Positions 27,001 through 35,467 are shown, counted from the first letter of the stretch. The stretch: 64,000 nucleotides of DNA from Alloacidobacterium sp035547425 (GCA_035547425.1 DASZUU010000002.1:62001-126000); one strand, 5' to 3'. Notes: generated by a model not told the origin, from the letters alone. Translations and numbers: made by a program.

Positions 27001-28583
27001 CGACAGGACTTATCGCGATTACCGTGGCCGACTGGGATGGGAACGGCGTGAGCGATCTGGCCCTGCTTGGCAACAGCTCCAACTCAGTGGTAGGCGTCCA
27101 GAACGGATCGTATGAACGGTGGGAAACAGGCGCAGAACCTCTCCAGTTGGCGCCTCCCTCGGGAACGCACCAGATCGTTGCGCAGTACGATGGAGATTCC
27201 AACTACCCGGCGCTTATGTCCAGCGCGTCCAACATCACTCTTTCAGCTATTTCTACCAAGCTGACTATCTCGTCCAATCGCAATCCGTCTAATTATGGCG
27301 ATGCCGTCACCCTCACAGCGACGCTGACGCCCTATTCGTCAGGAAGCACGACGACCAACGGCGAAACTGTGACGTTCTCGAGCGGCGCCACTGTTCTAGG
27401 GACCGGCGCCCTCTCGTCAGGCGTGGCCACCCTGACTACGTCAAGCATGGACACAGGGGTCGATACCGTCACCGCCACCTACACTGCCGATCAATACTTC
27501 GCAGGCGCGACCGGGTCACTGGCGCAAACTGTGCGTCCTCCCACGCTCACCATTACGGCTGAGAACACGACTCGCGTTTACGGCGCTGCCAATCCCGCAT
27601 TTGATGTGCATGTTACCGGCGCTGTCAACGGAGACACATTCACTACAAGCGCCTCCACATCGGCCACGTCGACGAGTTCCGCGGGAAGCTACAGCATTGT
27701 TCCCAGCGTCTCCGGGGCGCATCTTGCGAATTATAATGTCGTCAAGGTCAATGGCACACTCACCATCACGCCTGCCACACCGACCATTAACCTGCAATCA
27801 AGCGCCGGTCAGGTCTTCACATCTACCCCCGTCACCTTCACGGCCACGGTCTCATCTGTTGCCGGTGTGCCCAGCGGAACCGTGTCTTTTCTCGACGGCT
27901 CCACCATGCTTGGAAGCGCGGCACTCACTTCGGGCACGGCCATGTATCAAACATCCTCTCTGACCTTTGGCGTTCACAACATCACGGCTGTCTATTCCGG
28001 CGATACCAACTTCACCGCCGCTACGAGCCCTGCGCTCACTCAAACGATCGAGAACTTTACCATTACAATCCCGAGCGGCGGCGGTTCGACCACAGTGTCG
28101 CCGGGCGGTACGGCCAGCTACACCTTCAACGTCGCCCCGCCCAACGGAACCAAATTCCTCAGCAACATCACGTTCTCGGTGACTGGCGCGCCCAGTGGTT
28201 CTACATCCACGTTCAGCCCATCTTCGATCGCCTCGAACTCCGGCGCCACTGACGTCACGCTCGAGGTGAAGCTGCCGAACAATACAGCGGCGGCGGCGCG
28301 GCCTGCGCCGTCTCCGTTTGGGATACGGAGCCTGCCGATCGCCCTTGGACTGGTATTTCTGCCATGGTTGCTGCCTCTACAGCGACGCGTGCGTCACTGG
28401 CTCCTCACAGGATTGTTCATAGCTCTGGGCCTTTCAACTCTCGGCATAATGAACGGTTGCGGCAGCGGGAGCAGCAGTTCAGGTGGCGGAGGCGGAAACC
28501 AGCCGCAAACCTATACGCTCACAGTCTCAGCGAACTCCGGTTCCCTGAGCCAAACCACCAAGTTCACCCTTACGGTGAAATAG
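21078..28583 (+). CDS. Giant FG-GAP/VCBS and Ig-like repeat surface protein
   Basis: A 2,501-residue exported protein. GAGG lies 6 bases before ATG 21078, and an extended signal sequence ends near residue 48. There are three large modules. Ig-like domains (about residues 52-145, 727-820 and a diverged copy at 1505-1593) are each followed by a block of FG-GAP/VCBS repeats with D-x-N-x-D-G calcium-binding loops (about 238-585, 918-1265 and 1688-1998). Further bacterial Ig-like domains follow, then an MBG-like domain near residues 2155-2235. The C-terminus has hydrophobic segments (about 2415-2460) and a Gly/Ser-rich stretch beginning NGCGSGS. The first two modules look like a duplication of about 2 kb. 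Surface adhesion or polysaccharide binding is likely but inferred. Confidence 0.88.
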   Translation: MRSIACLASKFLFCNRPLRQLLRRTHMRTTAFALFTTLFASSATAFAASPTVTTLAITAGGNTVTTVQTGTVVTLTATVTSGSTLVTPGVVNFCDATAAYCADVHIVGSAQLTSAGTAVIRFRPGTGSHSYKAVFAGTGTYATSTSTASPLTVNGSFLTATTLQSSGNSGSISASIAVNGLGSQQGVPAVMPSGTVQVVDTSNSDAVLATETLTAGSSAFALVPGLIPGGPGGAWTLNGIAAADFNGDGIPDLAIGGNDGSQSNYVLIYTGNGDGTFSTGSAVLVNAGNSISDVTAGDFNNDGIMDLVVTTANVVSFLLGNGDGTFTLVPSTVPVGGLPIRAQVADVNNDGNADVLLMTSTSPDMIIFLGHGDGTFSASGVQVGPYTYSVLTGFAVADFNHDGNQDLVAVFWAAGNPDYAPLTEAVVLLGDGNGGFPQTSVVILNNSNSPGGGVATGDLNGDGIPDMVVNAVGNVFNIMLGKGDGTFTYASQSLTAPTGGFIPVIEDFNGDGVADVALSGNPASVYLGKGDGTFAAAVTTSDNFTGSHTISTDLNGDGIPDLISGTSNSTNIAATVLAQLQNQSTASANFTVTPGTHNLVAQYAGDSVYAPSTSAVDVVKYIVPTSLTLAANPQSAPVGQPITLTATLTPSTQGDATTNGQTITFSIPGSTLGTGTLSNGVASLTVSNLPIGNQVVSATFTGNDQFGASSGSATVNILNGSQTAPTITLAVTAAGNPVTTITPGTVVTLTATVTAGGAPVSPGLVNFCDATANYCTDIHIIGSAQLTSAGTAIVRVRPGAGSHSYKAVFVGTATYGTGVSNTSSFSVSPYPTIMQYYLTNYDDTSESYTNNVQAHITVTGLSNRANLPGASPTGTVTLTDTTNGGNTVVGTPLLTPGTSSFTTVGTAAGKNPVGGYSGGIATADFNGDGIPDIVAGVPGPYISVGLGKGDGSFTDLDPITIHASTTGCRVSGIAAGDFNNDGIPDLAVASPCTATGSGNVYILTGKGDGTFNPVSFTANVADINGTIKTGDFNGDGIVDLIAFSETAGGVTLLGHGDGTFQTKTATITTVGTYTESIAVADFNLDGKQDVAITATGNGSSNVLMLLGNGDGTFTPASQQPSVPLTDGVAAGDLNSDGVPDLVVGTSGYYAILLGKGDGTFSLLSKTLLTYHDEETFPPVITDINGDGIPDIAGFNAFTIYAWFGAGDGTFTQVLPTDTSIGNSQFSGEMVSADFNGDGVPDLMVNYGSSSGFLADGMLLEFQNQSTATTNFTISPGTHHVLAQYPGDTNWASISQTANVQYQLPTTLTLTSSPGGSFTVGESITFTATVSPVAQDGASTDGGVVDFTSNGTTLGTGILSGGVATFTTTFVPAGYYPVTAQYTGSDQFQPSSQGYTFVINKLTPTLELSSSSSYVSLGQSVTLTATASGGYTPSLPGEVVTFSANGAQIGAATLSSSNVATLVWTPADTGPQNILAVSGGDANNNSATSNHGFVTVLKAGESGSNVTLQVNGSTTTSSVTAGSPVTLSATVSSGGSPVTAGTVRFCDLTTPTQLCSNLVNAPTAQLNASGEASLTTRLGPGQHSLVAYFNGTSTAGLAASTPLAVSGGPFAAQLTQTCEVQNFPWCDASLTLSAPLKAVTPTGKVNFVDKSASDNVTGSAILFIGGEVDGFHRGFPQHSPSTTGSKPFSMANADFNHDGWPDLAVTNSGDNTVSILLGKGDATFQTQVAYATGAGPYAVAVGDFNHDGNPDLAVTNFSGNTVSILLGNADGTFQAQHTFATGGGPVAIAISDFNADGQLDLAIANNLDNTVSILTGNGDGTFQAQVTYATGTGPNAIVTADFNGDQAADLAIANNSDSTISILLGKNDGTFQAQVTYATGAGPVAMTLGDFDGDSKIDLAVADLGDGTIKVFPGAGDGTFPSSFTAFTLEGAQAIAAGVFADQGRTDLWAASSTSTYFLANNGGTFTGYKLSTSSATGLIAITVADWDGNGVSDLALLGNSSNSVVGVQNGSYERWETGAEPLQLAPPSGTHQIVAQYDGDSNYPALMSSASNITLSAISTKLTISSNRNPSNYGDAVTLTATLTPYSSGSTTTNGETVTFSSGATVLGTGALSSGVATLTTSSMDTGVDTVTATYTADQYFAGATGSLAQTVRPPTLTITAENTTRVYGAANPAFDVHVTGAVNGDTFTTSASTSATSTSSAGSYSIVPSVSGAHLANYNVVKVNGTLTITPATPTINLQSSAGQVFTSTPVTFTATVSSVAGVPSGTVSFLDGSTMLGSAALTSGTAMYQTSSLTFGVHNITAVYSGDTNFTAATSPALTQTIENFTITIPSGGGSTTVSPGGTASYTFNVAPPNGTKFLSNITFSVTGAPSGSTSTFSPSSIASNSGATDVTLEVKLPNNTAAAARPAPSPFGIRSLPIALGLVFLPWLLPLQRRVRHWLLTGLFIALGLSTLGIMNGCGSGSSSSGGGGGNQPQTYTLTVSANSGSLSQTTKFTLTVK

Positions 28584-28661
28584 GAGAGCGAAATCGCATG
28601 CGCAAATATCTGGTCCGCCAGATACGCCAGGCCGCTTTTGGGCTCAGCTTATTTCCGCGGA

Positions 28662-29831
28662 TCAGACGAACACCAGGCATTGCGGCTTAACCAGCGGAAC
28701 GGTGTTCCCGGTTTCGGCCAGCTTGCCGGTTGTCTTGTCGCGCTGAATGACGGCGATATTGTCGGAGGTCTGGTTGGCGATTATCAGCCAGCCTTCGGTT
28801 GGATCGAGGGTCATGTGGCGAGGAACCTTGCCCCCGCAGGAAACCGTGCCGATGGGAGTCAGCTTTCCGTTAGCTGGGTCGATGCTGTAGGCAATGACCT
28901 TATCCCAGAAGCGAACGCAGGCATAGGCAAAGCGGCCGGTACGATCGATAACGATTTCGGAGGCCGCGGCCTGGCCGTGATAGCTCTTGGGCACGACGCC
29001 GAAATGTTGCACGGAGCGCAGCGATCCATCCTTGCTGTTCCAGGCAAGCACGTCGATGGCGGAAGACAGCTCATGGAAGCAATATGCCCACCGGCCATTG
29101 GGATGAAATCGCAAAGCACGGGGTCCGGAGGCGGGTTGCGCCGTCCACTGCGGAGGATTATTGGGCGTGAGCTTCGCGGTGGTCGCGTCAAGCTGGTAGA
29201 TGTGGATGCAGTCGAGGCCGAGGTCATTGATGTAGACGTAGCGGTTATCCGGAGAAGGGGTGGCGCGATGCGCGTGCGAGGCTTCCTGCCGGTCGGCAAC
29301 CGGGCCGTGGCCTTCATAATGGAACTGCGAGACGGCTTCACTTAAGCGGCCTTGTGCATCGACGTGGAACGAGGCCGCGCCTCCGCCGGCGTAGTTTGCG
29401 CAAAAGACGGCGCGCCCGGTGGCGTCGAGGTTGACATGGCATGGTCCGGCAGCGGTGGAGGCTACGGTGTTGAGGTGGGTTAATTTCGCGGCGCCGCGGT
29501 CGAGCGAGAAGCTGCTGACAGCGCCGCTCTTTGCGCCTTCATACTCGTTGATTTCATTGGCGGCATACACGTGCTTGCCGTTGGGTGAGAGCGCGATGAA
29601 GGTAGGATTATCGCTTTCGGCGGCTAGGCCCAGCTCTTTCAGCTCGCCCTTTGCGGGATCCCATTGAAAGGCATAGATGCCTTTGCTGGATGGCCCGGTC
29701 TGCGTGCCTGCGAGCATGAGACGGCTGTCTTCAGTCATGGTTGTTTTGGCCTCGGCCCACCATGTATTCGATGCCAGGGCTGAGATCGCTGCTGCTTTGA
29801 CGAAAGTGCGCCGGGAGACAGAGTGGCTCAA
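28662..29831 (-). CDS. Lactonase-family seven-bladed beta-propeller protein
   Basis: A 389-residue protein of the 6-phosphogluconolactonase YbhE/Pgl type (lactonase, 7-bladed propeller). The N-terminus has a Tat-like signal (SRRTFVKAAA), so it is probably exported; this makes a role in the cytoplasmic pentose phosphate pathway doubtful. Repeated blade motifs such as NPTFIALSPNGKHVYAANE and GPRALRFHPNGRWAY are spread throughout. The substrate is unknown. It is convergent with the giant surface protein, about 80 bases apart, and has a REP element upstream. Confidence 0.88.
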   Translation of the reverse strand: MSHSVSRRTFVKAAAISALASNTWWAEAKTTMTEDSRLMLAGTQTGPSSKGIYAFQWDPAKGELKELGLAAESDNPTFIALSPNGKHVYAANEINEYEGAKSGAVSSFSLDRGAAKLTHLNTVASTAAGPCHVNLDATGRAVFCANYAGGGAASFHVDAQGRLSEAVSQFHYEGHGPVADRQEASHAHRATPSPDNRYVYINDLGLDCIHIYQLDATTAKLTPNNPPQWTAQPASGPRALRFHPNGRWAYCFHELSSAIDVLAWNSKDGSLRSVQHFGVVPKSYHGQAAASEIVIDRTGRFAYACVRFWDKVIAYSIDPANGKLTPIGTVSCGGKVPRHMTLDPTEGWLIIANQTSDNIAVIQRDKTTGKLAETGNTVPLVKPQCLVFV

Positions 29832-29855
29832 GCGAATATCCTTTTAGCGGGAAGC

Positions 29856-29919
29856 CGGGGCTAAAGCCCCTTCTGATTATCGTCTATACCACCGGCCTAA
29901 AGGCCGGTGCTTCTATCGA
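29856..29919. repeat. REP-like element (family B)
   Basis: GGGGCTAAAGCCCC, spacer, then CACCGGCCTAAAGGCCGGTG and GCTTCTAT. It sits between the lactonase gene and glyA. The second hairpin uses GGCCTAAAGGCC, like the copy at 60201-60265 beside the transposase. Confidence 0.8.
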
Positions 29920-29953
29920 ACAAACCTGATTTCTCATGCTTCTGTAACGAGGT

Positions 29954-31231
29954 TCAGGCAATCGTTACGGGCTGGCGCAGCCAGGCGTAGAGCGGGAACT
30001 GCTCGGCCAACTCCAGGACCTGTCCACGAATGCGGGCTAGGGCCTGCGGGTTCGCGCGCTCATGGAGAGCCTGTGTGATCCACTTGCCGATGGTGCGCAT
30101 TTCGGCTTCTTTCATGCCGCGGGTGGTGAGCGCGGGCGTGCCTACACGGATGCCGGAAGGCTTTAGCGGCGGATTCGTGTCGTACGGAATCGCGTTCTTG
30201 TTTACGGTGATCCCGGCTTCGCCGAGAGCGGCTTCGGCTTCGCTGCCGAGCATGCCCTTGGCAAAGACATCAACCAGCATAAGATGCGTATCGGTTCCAC
30301 CGGAGATGATGCGGAAGCCTTCGGACTGCAGCGTTTCGGCCAGAACCTTAGCATTGGCGACGATCTGCGCGGCGTACTGCTTGAAGTCGGGCTGGAGCGC
30401 TTCGCGAAAGGCGACGGCCTTCGCCGCCATGATGTGAACCAGCGGGCCGCCCTGCTGGCCGGGGAAGACAGCCTTATCGATGGCTGCGCCAAATTGCTGC
30501 TGCGCAAGGATCAGGCCGGAGCGTGGTCCACGGAGTGTCTTGTGCGTGGTGCTGGTGGTGATATGCGCGTGGGGCACGGGCGAAGGGTGCGCGCCGCCTG
30601 CGACAAGCCCGGCAAAGTGCGCCATATCGACGATGAGCAATGCGCCGACTTTATCGGCAATCTGGCGCATACGGGGAAAGTCGAAGATGCGAGGATAGGC
30701 GCTGCCGCCACCGATGATCACCTTGGGCTTTTCACGCTCGGCTGTGGCTTCGAGCTCGTCGTAGTCGATGACCTCCGTGTCTTTGCGTACGCCATAGGAG
30801 ACGACCTTGTAGAGCTTGCCGGAGAAGTTGAGCTTGTGTCCGTGGGTGAGGTGGCCGCCATGGGCAAGGTCAAGCCCGAGAATGGTGTCGCCGGGATTGA
30901 GGACCGCCATGTAAGCGCCGGCGTTGGCCTGTGAGCCGGAGTGGGGCTGCACGTTGGCATAGTCGGCGCCGAAGAGCTGCTTGGCTCGATCGCGTGCAAG
31001 GTTCTCGACAACGTCGGCAAATTCGCATCCGCCATAGTAGCGGCGACCGGGATAACCTTCCGCATACTTGTTGGTGAAGACGGTTCCGGCGGCTTCGAGC
31101 ACAGCCTCGCTGACGAAGTTTTCGGAGGCGATCATCTCCAGCCCTTCGTGCTGGCGGCGTACTTCGTTTTCAACGGCGGCGGCGATCTCGGGATCGGCCT
31201 GCGAAAGCGACAAAGACATGCGGTCGGACAT
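29954..31231 (-). CDS. glyA: Serine hydroxymethyltransferase
   Basis: A 425-residue PLP enzyme that interconverts serine and glycine with tetrahydrofolate, the main source of one-carbon units. Family motifs are visible: IASENFVS near the N-terminus, YAEGYPGRRYYGG, the PLP-lysine motif TTTHKTLRGPRSG, and GTPALTTRG near the C-terminus. Length is usual. It provides methylenetetrahydrofolate that panB uses. Upstream, 31232-31356 shows no clear promoter or riboswitch. Confidence 0.97.
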   Translation of the reverse strand: MSDRMSLSLSQADPEIAAAVENEVRRQHEGLEMIASENFVSEAVLEAAGTVFTNKYAEGYPGRRYYGGCEFADVVENLARDRAKQLFGADYANVQPHSGSQANAGAYMAVLNPGDTILGLDLAHGGHLTHGHKLNFSGKLYKVVSYGVRKDTEVIDYDELEATAEREKPKVIIGGGSAYPRIFDFPRMRQIADKVGALLIVDMAHFAGLVAGGAHPSPVPHAHITTSTTHKTLRGPRSGLILAQQQFGAAIDKAVFPGQQGGPLVHIMAAKAVAFREALQPDFKQYAAQIVANAKVLAETLQSEGFRIISGGTDTHLMLVDVFAKGMLGSEAEAALGEAGITVNKNAIPYDTNPPLKPSGIRVGTPALTTRGMKEAEMRTIGKWITQALHERANPQALARIRGQVLELAEQFPLYAWLRQPVTIA

Positions 31232-31356
31232 GCCTTTTATTGTAGCTTTCCGGCTGGCGGGTTGGTTAGGGAGGATTGTCTTAATTTGTCGTCATCCCTG
31301 ACGCCAACTGTTTTTGATTGCAGTAGCGGACAATTGGAGAAAGATTTTCTAGCGTT

Positions 31357-32604
31357 CTAGCGCGAGATCAGCTCTTCCACAGGTCCTGCAGTTACTTGCT
31401 TTGGGACACTCGGCTCTTCAGCCAGTTGCTTGAAAGCGTTGTAAACAAAGGAGCCGAGATACCAGCCGTCGATGAACTTGTACGGCGTTTCGCCGGTGGT
31501 GTAGTGGCCGCAAGGCAGGACTTTCGAGACGAAATCGACCCCGAGCGCGGAGAAGCTGCGCAGCACTTCGAGCGAGTATTCGCGCAGGAAGGTGAGGTCG
31601 TAGGTGGCGTGCACGACGAGGACTTTTTTGGGCAGCGCCGCGAAACGCTCCATGTAAAAGACGGGACTGATGGCGGCCCAGAGCCGCTGCAAACGGGTCT
31701 GGGTCATGCCTGCGTCTTCAAAGGCTTTGCGGATGTGGCGAGTGCTCTGGCCGGTCCAGACGACATCGCCAAAAGAGGTGGACGCATGATTGAAGGCATT
31801 CACGCGCAGGCGGGCATCGTGAGCGCTGGCGATGAAGGCGTAGCAGGAGCCGAGGCTGGTACCGAGAATGCCGAACTGCTCGTAGCCCTGCGCTTCGAGC
31901 CAGTCGAGGCAACAGCGGATATCGACCACCGCTTGTCGGCAGGCGGCAATGGTGCGTCCGATGTTGGAGCTGACGGCGTAGTCGGAGCGCTCGAGTTCCG
32001 CGGGGCGGCGGATGTCGTGATAGGGCTTGCTGAGACGAAGGGCGGAGATGCCGAAGCGATTGAAGAGCGAGCAGAGCGCGTTGTGGCTGAAGGCATCGGC
32101 GTTCCACTGCGGCATTACGATGATGGCCTGCTTCGGCTTGCCCACCTGCTTTTCTGCGGGAGCCGGATACCAGCGGGCATTCACCAGGTCGTTTTCCGGA
32201 TACGGCGTGCGCACCGGCGAAGTAAAGCGGAGAAATTGCGCGGGCTTGAGCTTGCCGCTGGCGGCATCTTCCTTTAGCTTGGCGTCCTGCGCGAGCGTTT
32301 CCGGGCGCACGTTGGTGGGAAAGAGCTGCGGGTAGCGCTCCTCCAGGCGATAATCTGTGGGCTGCTGATAGCCGAAGAAGCTGTCGCTGTTGCGAACGAT
32401 GGCTTCGTTCAACGCTGTCATCCAGCGTTCGGCGCCTTCCGAATCGAGCGGCGCGTCTACAGCGCTTCCCTGACGATTTGCGTGAAGAAAATCGTCGAGC
32501 CACTCAAAGCCCCACTCCACCGGGCGGACGACCCGGTTCTCGTCGCGCGTTGTCAGAGCCGTTTCCCATGCGAACATCCAGCGCGCATACCACTTGCTTA
32601 GCAT
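31357..32604 (-). CDS. Alpha/beta hydrolase, ABHD18-like
   Basis: A 415-residue predicted hydrolase. A nucleophile-elbow GTSLGS motif, GILGTSLGSCYAF, is near residue 250, preceded by a beta strand and followed by a helix as in alpha/beta hydrolases. Late in the protein, HATYDLTFLREYS and LPCGHYTTGETP are likely to hold the catalytic Asp and His. No signal peptide is evident. The overall layout resembles ABHD18-type proteins; the substrate is unknown. It starts 9 bases after alr stops, so the two are cotranscribed. Confidence 0.8.
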   Translation of the reverse strand: MLSKWYARWMFAWETALTTRDENRVVRPVEWGFEWLDDFLHANRQGSAVDAPLDSEGAERWMTALNEAIVRNSDSFFGYQQPTDYRLEERYPQLFPTNVRPETLAQDAKLKEDAASGKLKPAQFLRFTSPVRTPYPENDLVNARWYPAPAEKQVGKPKQAIIVMPQWNADAFSHNALCSLFNRFGISALRLSKPYHDIRRPAELERSDYAVSSNIGRTIAACRQAVVDIRCCLDWLEAQGYEQFGILGTSLGSCYAFIASAHDARLRVNAFNHASTSFGDVVWTGQSTRHIRKAFEDAGMTQTRLQRLWAAISPVFYMERFAALPKKVLVVHATYDLTFLREYSLEVLRSFSALGVDFVSKVLPCGHYTTGETPYKFIDGWYLGSFVYNAFKQLAEEPSVPKQVTAGPVEELISR

Positions 32605-32613
32605 GCTTCTAGT

Positions 32614-33786
32614 TTAATCAACCATGAGGCGGGGCACACGCGCGCCGATGGCGCAGAGGACTTCGTAAGGGATGGTTCCCGTAGCTTTGGCAAGATCGTC
32701 GGCGGTAATTTTCTCGCTGCCCTGCTCGCCAATCAGCACAACTTCATCGCCAATCTCAACGCCGGGAATATCAGTTACGTCGAGGATGGTTTGATCCATG
32801 GAGACGCGCCCTGCGATGGGCGCGCGCTGCCCGCGTACGAGCACGTGCCCACGATTCGAGAGAAGGCGATTCAGGCCATCAGCATACCCTACCGGGGTGA
32901 GCGCCAGCCGGGTGGGCCGCGACGCGGTGAAGGTCATGTTGTAGCCTGCGGTTTCACCTGCTTCAATCGTACGCGTGGAGACGATGCGGCTTTTCCAGGA
33001 AAGCACTGGCAGCAGCTCTGGAGTGGCGATACCGGCTGGGGAAAATGGAATCGTATATCCGTAAAGTGCGATGCCGGGTCGCATCATGAATCGCGCCTTG
33101 CATTTTTTTGCCAGCGCAAGAAGCGCTAAGGCGTGGTCCGGCCCCAGCACGGTTGCGGAATTACCGGCATGAATCCATTGCGGATGTATGCCCGCATCTG
33201 CGATTACTTCCAGTGCATCAGAGAACCGCGAAAGCTGGCGCGCAGTCTCATCTGGCTCCAGAATTTCAGGAGCGCTGAAGTGCGTCATCACGCCTTCGAT
33301 TTGTATGGGCGAATCTGCGGTGATCGGCCCAAGCAGAGACTTCAGATCTTTGAAGCTGCGCACGCCCTGGCGCGACATTCCACTATCAATCTCGAGTTGT
33401 ATGCGCACGGATTGCGGCGGAGACTGCAGCTTGCGTGCTGCTTCTTCCAACAAATGGAAATGGAACGGCTCCCATACCTGGGGAGAGAGCTGGTGCTCGA
33501 TCACCATCTCTGCCTCGCCGTGCCATAGCCCGGACATAACGAGAATGCGCGCCGCGGGACAAACTTGCCGCAGCGCGACCGCCTCTTCGACACATGTGAC
33601 GCCGAACCATGATGCGCCTGCTTCTGCCAGGATTGGCGCGCACGCGGCAGCACCGTGTCCATATGCATTCGCTTTCACTACGGCAATCAATTCGGCCTCA
33701 GCGGGGGCCGCGGCACGCAGAAGATTCCAGTTGGCGAGCAGACGCGCGCGCGATATCTCGGCGCGGACGGGGCGATTGGGCATCAT
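32614..33786 (-). CDS. alr: Alanine racemase
   Basis: A 390-residue PLP enzyme that makes D-alanine for the cell wall, supplying Ddl. The PLP lysine is in AVVKANAYGHGA (Lys38). The catalytic tyrosine lies in AGETAGYNMTF near residue 280, and the PVGYADGL motif follows. Length is normal. The start is in the double ATG at 33786/33783. The small membrane gene at 33809 is divergent. Confidence 0.95.
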   Translation of the reverse strand: MMPNRPVRAEISRARLLANWNLLRAAAPAEAELIAVVKANAYGHGAAACAPILAEAGASWFGVTCVEEAVALRQVCPAARILVMSGLWHGEAEMVIEHQLSPQVWEPFHFHLLEEAARKLQSPPQSVRIQLEIDSGMSRQGVRSFKDLKSLLGPITADSPIQIEGVMTHFSAPEILEPDETARQLSRFSDALEVIADAGIHPQWIHAGNSATVLGPDHALALLALAKKCKARFMMRPGIALYGYTIPFSPAGIATPELLPVLSWKSRIVSTRTIEAGETAGYNMTFTASRPTRLALTPVGYADGLNRLLSNRGHVLVRGQRAPIAGRVSMDQTILDVTDIPGVEIGDEVVLIGEQGSEKITADDLAKATGTIPYEVLCAIGARVPRLMVD

Positions 33787-33808
33787 AGCAATGTTTTCAT
33801 CCTAATTG

Positions 33809-34012
33809 ATGCTCACTCGCTTTTTTGCGCGTGATATTCTGCGCCTTATGCGTCGCTCTTCGATCTGGTGGATGATTGGTGGCCTGTGGCTGGTGATTGC
33901 AATCGTTGTCGCGCTGCATCAGGGCTGGCGGCAGGCATGGCTACAGGCCACAATCGCATTGGTATTTTTTGCCGTTGCCCTCAGGATGCGCAGCAAAGAG
34001 AACCTCAGGTAG
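33809..34012 (+). CDS. Small two-segment membrane protein, function unknown
   Basis: A 67-residue frame from ATG 33809, or 54 residues from ATG 33848 (MRRSSIWWM), which gives a cleaner membrane protein. Two hydrophobic segments follow, WWMIGGLWLVIAIVVAL and the ATIALVFFAVAL stretch, then a basic tail. Neither start has a visible ribosome binding site. It is convergent with hisA and its last 8 bases overlap the end of hisA. No family recognised. Confidence 0.5.
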   Translation: MLTRFFARDILRLMRRSSIWWMIGGLWLVIAIVVALHQGWRQAWLQATIALVFFAVALRMRSKENLR

Positions 34013-34691
34013 CCACGGCGCCGGTGTAGATGGCCATGCCGGAAACGGCATCGACGCCCATCTGATGAAGCGCATCGATTTCGGCCTGTTCGCGGATACC
34101 CCCGGCGACGATCAACTGGCGCTCGGTGAGAGCGCGGAGCTGCCGCGCAATTTCAAGCGGGAAACCCTGCATCGTGCCTTCCGTATCGATATGCGTGTAG
34201 AGAAAAGTTCCGCAGAATGGATTGAGCGCGGCAATGGCCTGTTGCGGCGTGAGCCCGGCCTTTTCTTTCCATCCCTTGACGGCGACCTGCCCACTTTTTG
34301 TATCAATGCTGGCTACAAATTGATGGGAGCCGATCGATTCCTGAATTGCTTGCGCGAGATCAATATTTACGACGCCCGCTCCATTTTCAGTTTCGAAGAG
34401 AGCGGAGCCGAAGATAACGCGTTTTGCGCCTGCTGAGAGAATCTGCTGCGCACGCTCCACGGTGTGAATGCCGCCGCCGACCTGGCACGGCAGCCGCTTG
34501 GCGACTTTCTCGATGAGCGCGGCATTGTCGCCCTGGCGCATGGCGGCATCGAGATCGATGAGTTGCACCATGGGATATGCGCTGAATCGCTCGATCCAGT
34601 AATCGAAGTCATCGAATGCGAGCTTCAGCTTTTCACCCTGTACGAGCTGGACGATACGTCCAGCCATCAAATCAATCGAAGGAATCAGCAC
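34005..34691 (-). CDS. hisA: HisA, ProFAR isomerase
   Basis: A 228-residue (beta/alpha)8 barrel that isomerises ProFAR to PRFAR in histidine synthesis. The N-terminal PSIDLMAGRIVQL carries the catalytic Asp, CQVGGGI the first phosphate-binding loop, VASIDTKSG the second catalytic Asp, and IVAGGI the second phosphate loop. It is slightly shorter than usual (about 240). It is the last gene of the operon and overlaps hisF by 7 bases. The order hisF-hisA is the reverse of the more common hisA-hisF. Confidence 0.93.
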   Translation of the reverse strand: MLIPSIDLMAGRIVQLVQGEKLKLAFDDFDYWIERFSAYPMVQLIDLDAAMRQGDNAALIEKVAKRLPCQVGGGIHTVERAQQILSAGAKRVIFGSALFETENGAGVVNIDLAQAIQESIGSHQFVASIDTKSGQVAVKGWKEKAGLTPQQAIAALNPFCGTFLYTHIDTEGTMQGFPLEIARQLRALTERQLIVAGGIREQAEIDALHQMGVDAVSGMAIYTGAVAT

Positions 34692-35467
34692 GGCAACCTC
34701 ACGGGTACTCCCCGTTTTGCAATTTCCTGTTTCAGTTCGCGGACATTGGCGATGCCGAAGTGAAAGATGCTGGCGGCTAATGCGGCATCGGCCTTGCCAT
34801 CAAGCAGCACGTCGGCAAAGTGCGCGGCATTGCCTGCGCCGCCTGAGGCGATCACCGGAATCTGCACGGCTTCGCTGACGCGAGCAGTTAGATCGCAGTC
34901 GAAGCCCGCGCGCGTCCCGTCAGCGTCCATAGATGTAAGCAGAATTTCGCCGGCGCCGCGGGCTTCGGCTTCGCGTGCCCACTCGATGACCTTGCGCCCG
35001 GTGGGCTTGCGTCCTCCACTGACAAAGACCTCCGCCTCTGTGACGGGATCGCTGCTTCCCTTTGCGCGGCGGGCATCAATGGCGACGATAACGGCCTGCG
35101 CGCCAAAGCGGCTGCCGATTTCATCGATCAGTTGGGGACGGGCGATGGCGGCGGAGTTGATGCTGACCTTATCCGCGCCCGCGTCAAAAATGGCGGCAGC
35201 GTCGTCGCCGCTGCGAATGCCGCCACCGACGGCGAACGGGACGAAGAGCTGGCGTGCTGTTCGCTTTACCGTGTCAATCAAAGTTCCGCGGCCTTCGTGC
35301 GTGGCGGTGATATCGAGCAGCACGATTTCATCCGTGCCTGCTTCCGCATGGCGACGGGCGAGTTCCGCCGGATCGCCCGCGTCGATAATATCGACAAACT
35401 GCACACCTTTGACGACGCGACCGGCGTTGACATCGAGACAGGCGATGATGCGTTTGGTCAGCGTCAT
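34685..35467 (-). CDS. hisF: Imidazole glycerol phosphate synthase cyclase subunit
   Basis: A 260-residue (beta/alpha)8 barrel that uses ammonia from HisH to turn PRFAR into imidazole glycerol phosphate and AICAR. Signatures are RIIACLDV near the N-terminus with catalytic Asp, VPFAVGGGIRS, VAIDARR with the second Asp, LLTSMDADGT and IASGGAG. It overlaps hisH by 4 bases (ATGA) and hisA by 7, consistent with tight coupling in the operon. Confidence 0.96.
   Translation of the reverse strand: MTLTKRIIACLDVNAGRVVKGVQFVDIIDAGDPAELARRHAEAGTDEIVLLDITATHEGRGTLIDTVKRTARQLFVPFAVGGGIRSGDDAAAIFDAGADKVSINSAAIARPQLIDEIGSRFGAQAVIVAIDARRAKGSSDPVTEAEVFVSGGRKPTGRKVIEWAREAEARGAGEILLTSMDADGTRAGFDCDLTARVSEAVQIPVIASGGAGNAAHFADVLLDGKADAALAASIFHFGIANVRELKQEIAKRGVPVRLPC

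Noticed and set aside
21790..27070. Regular repeats that might suggest a CRISPR array
   Set aside because: The repeats are coding FG-GAP/Ig modules with ordinary protein similarity and no constant spacer length.
29856..29919. REP near glyA as a glycine riboswitch
   Set aside because: It lies after glyA on that strand and matches the REP family exactly.
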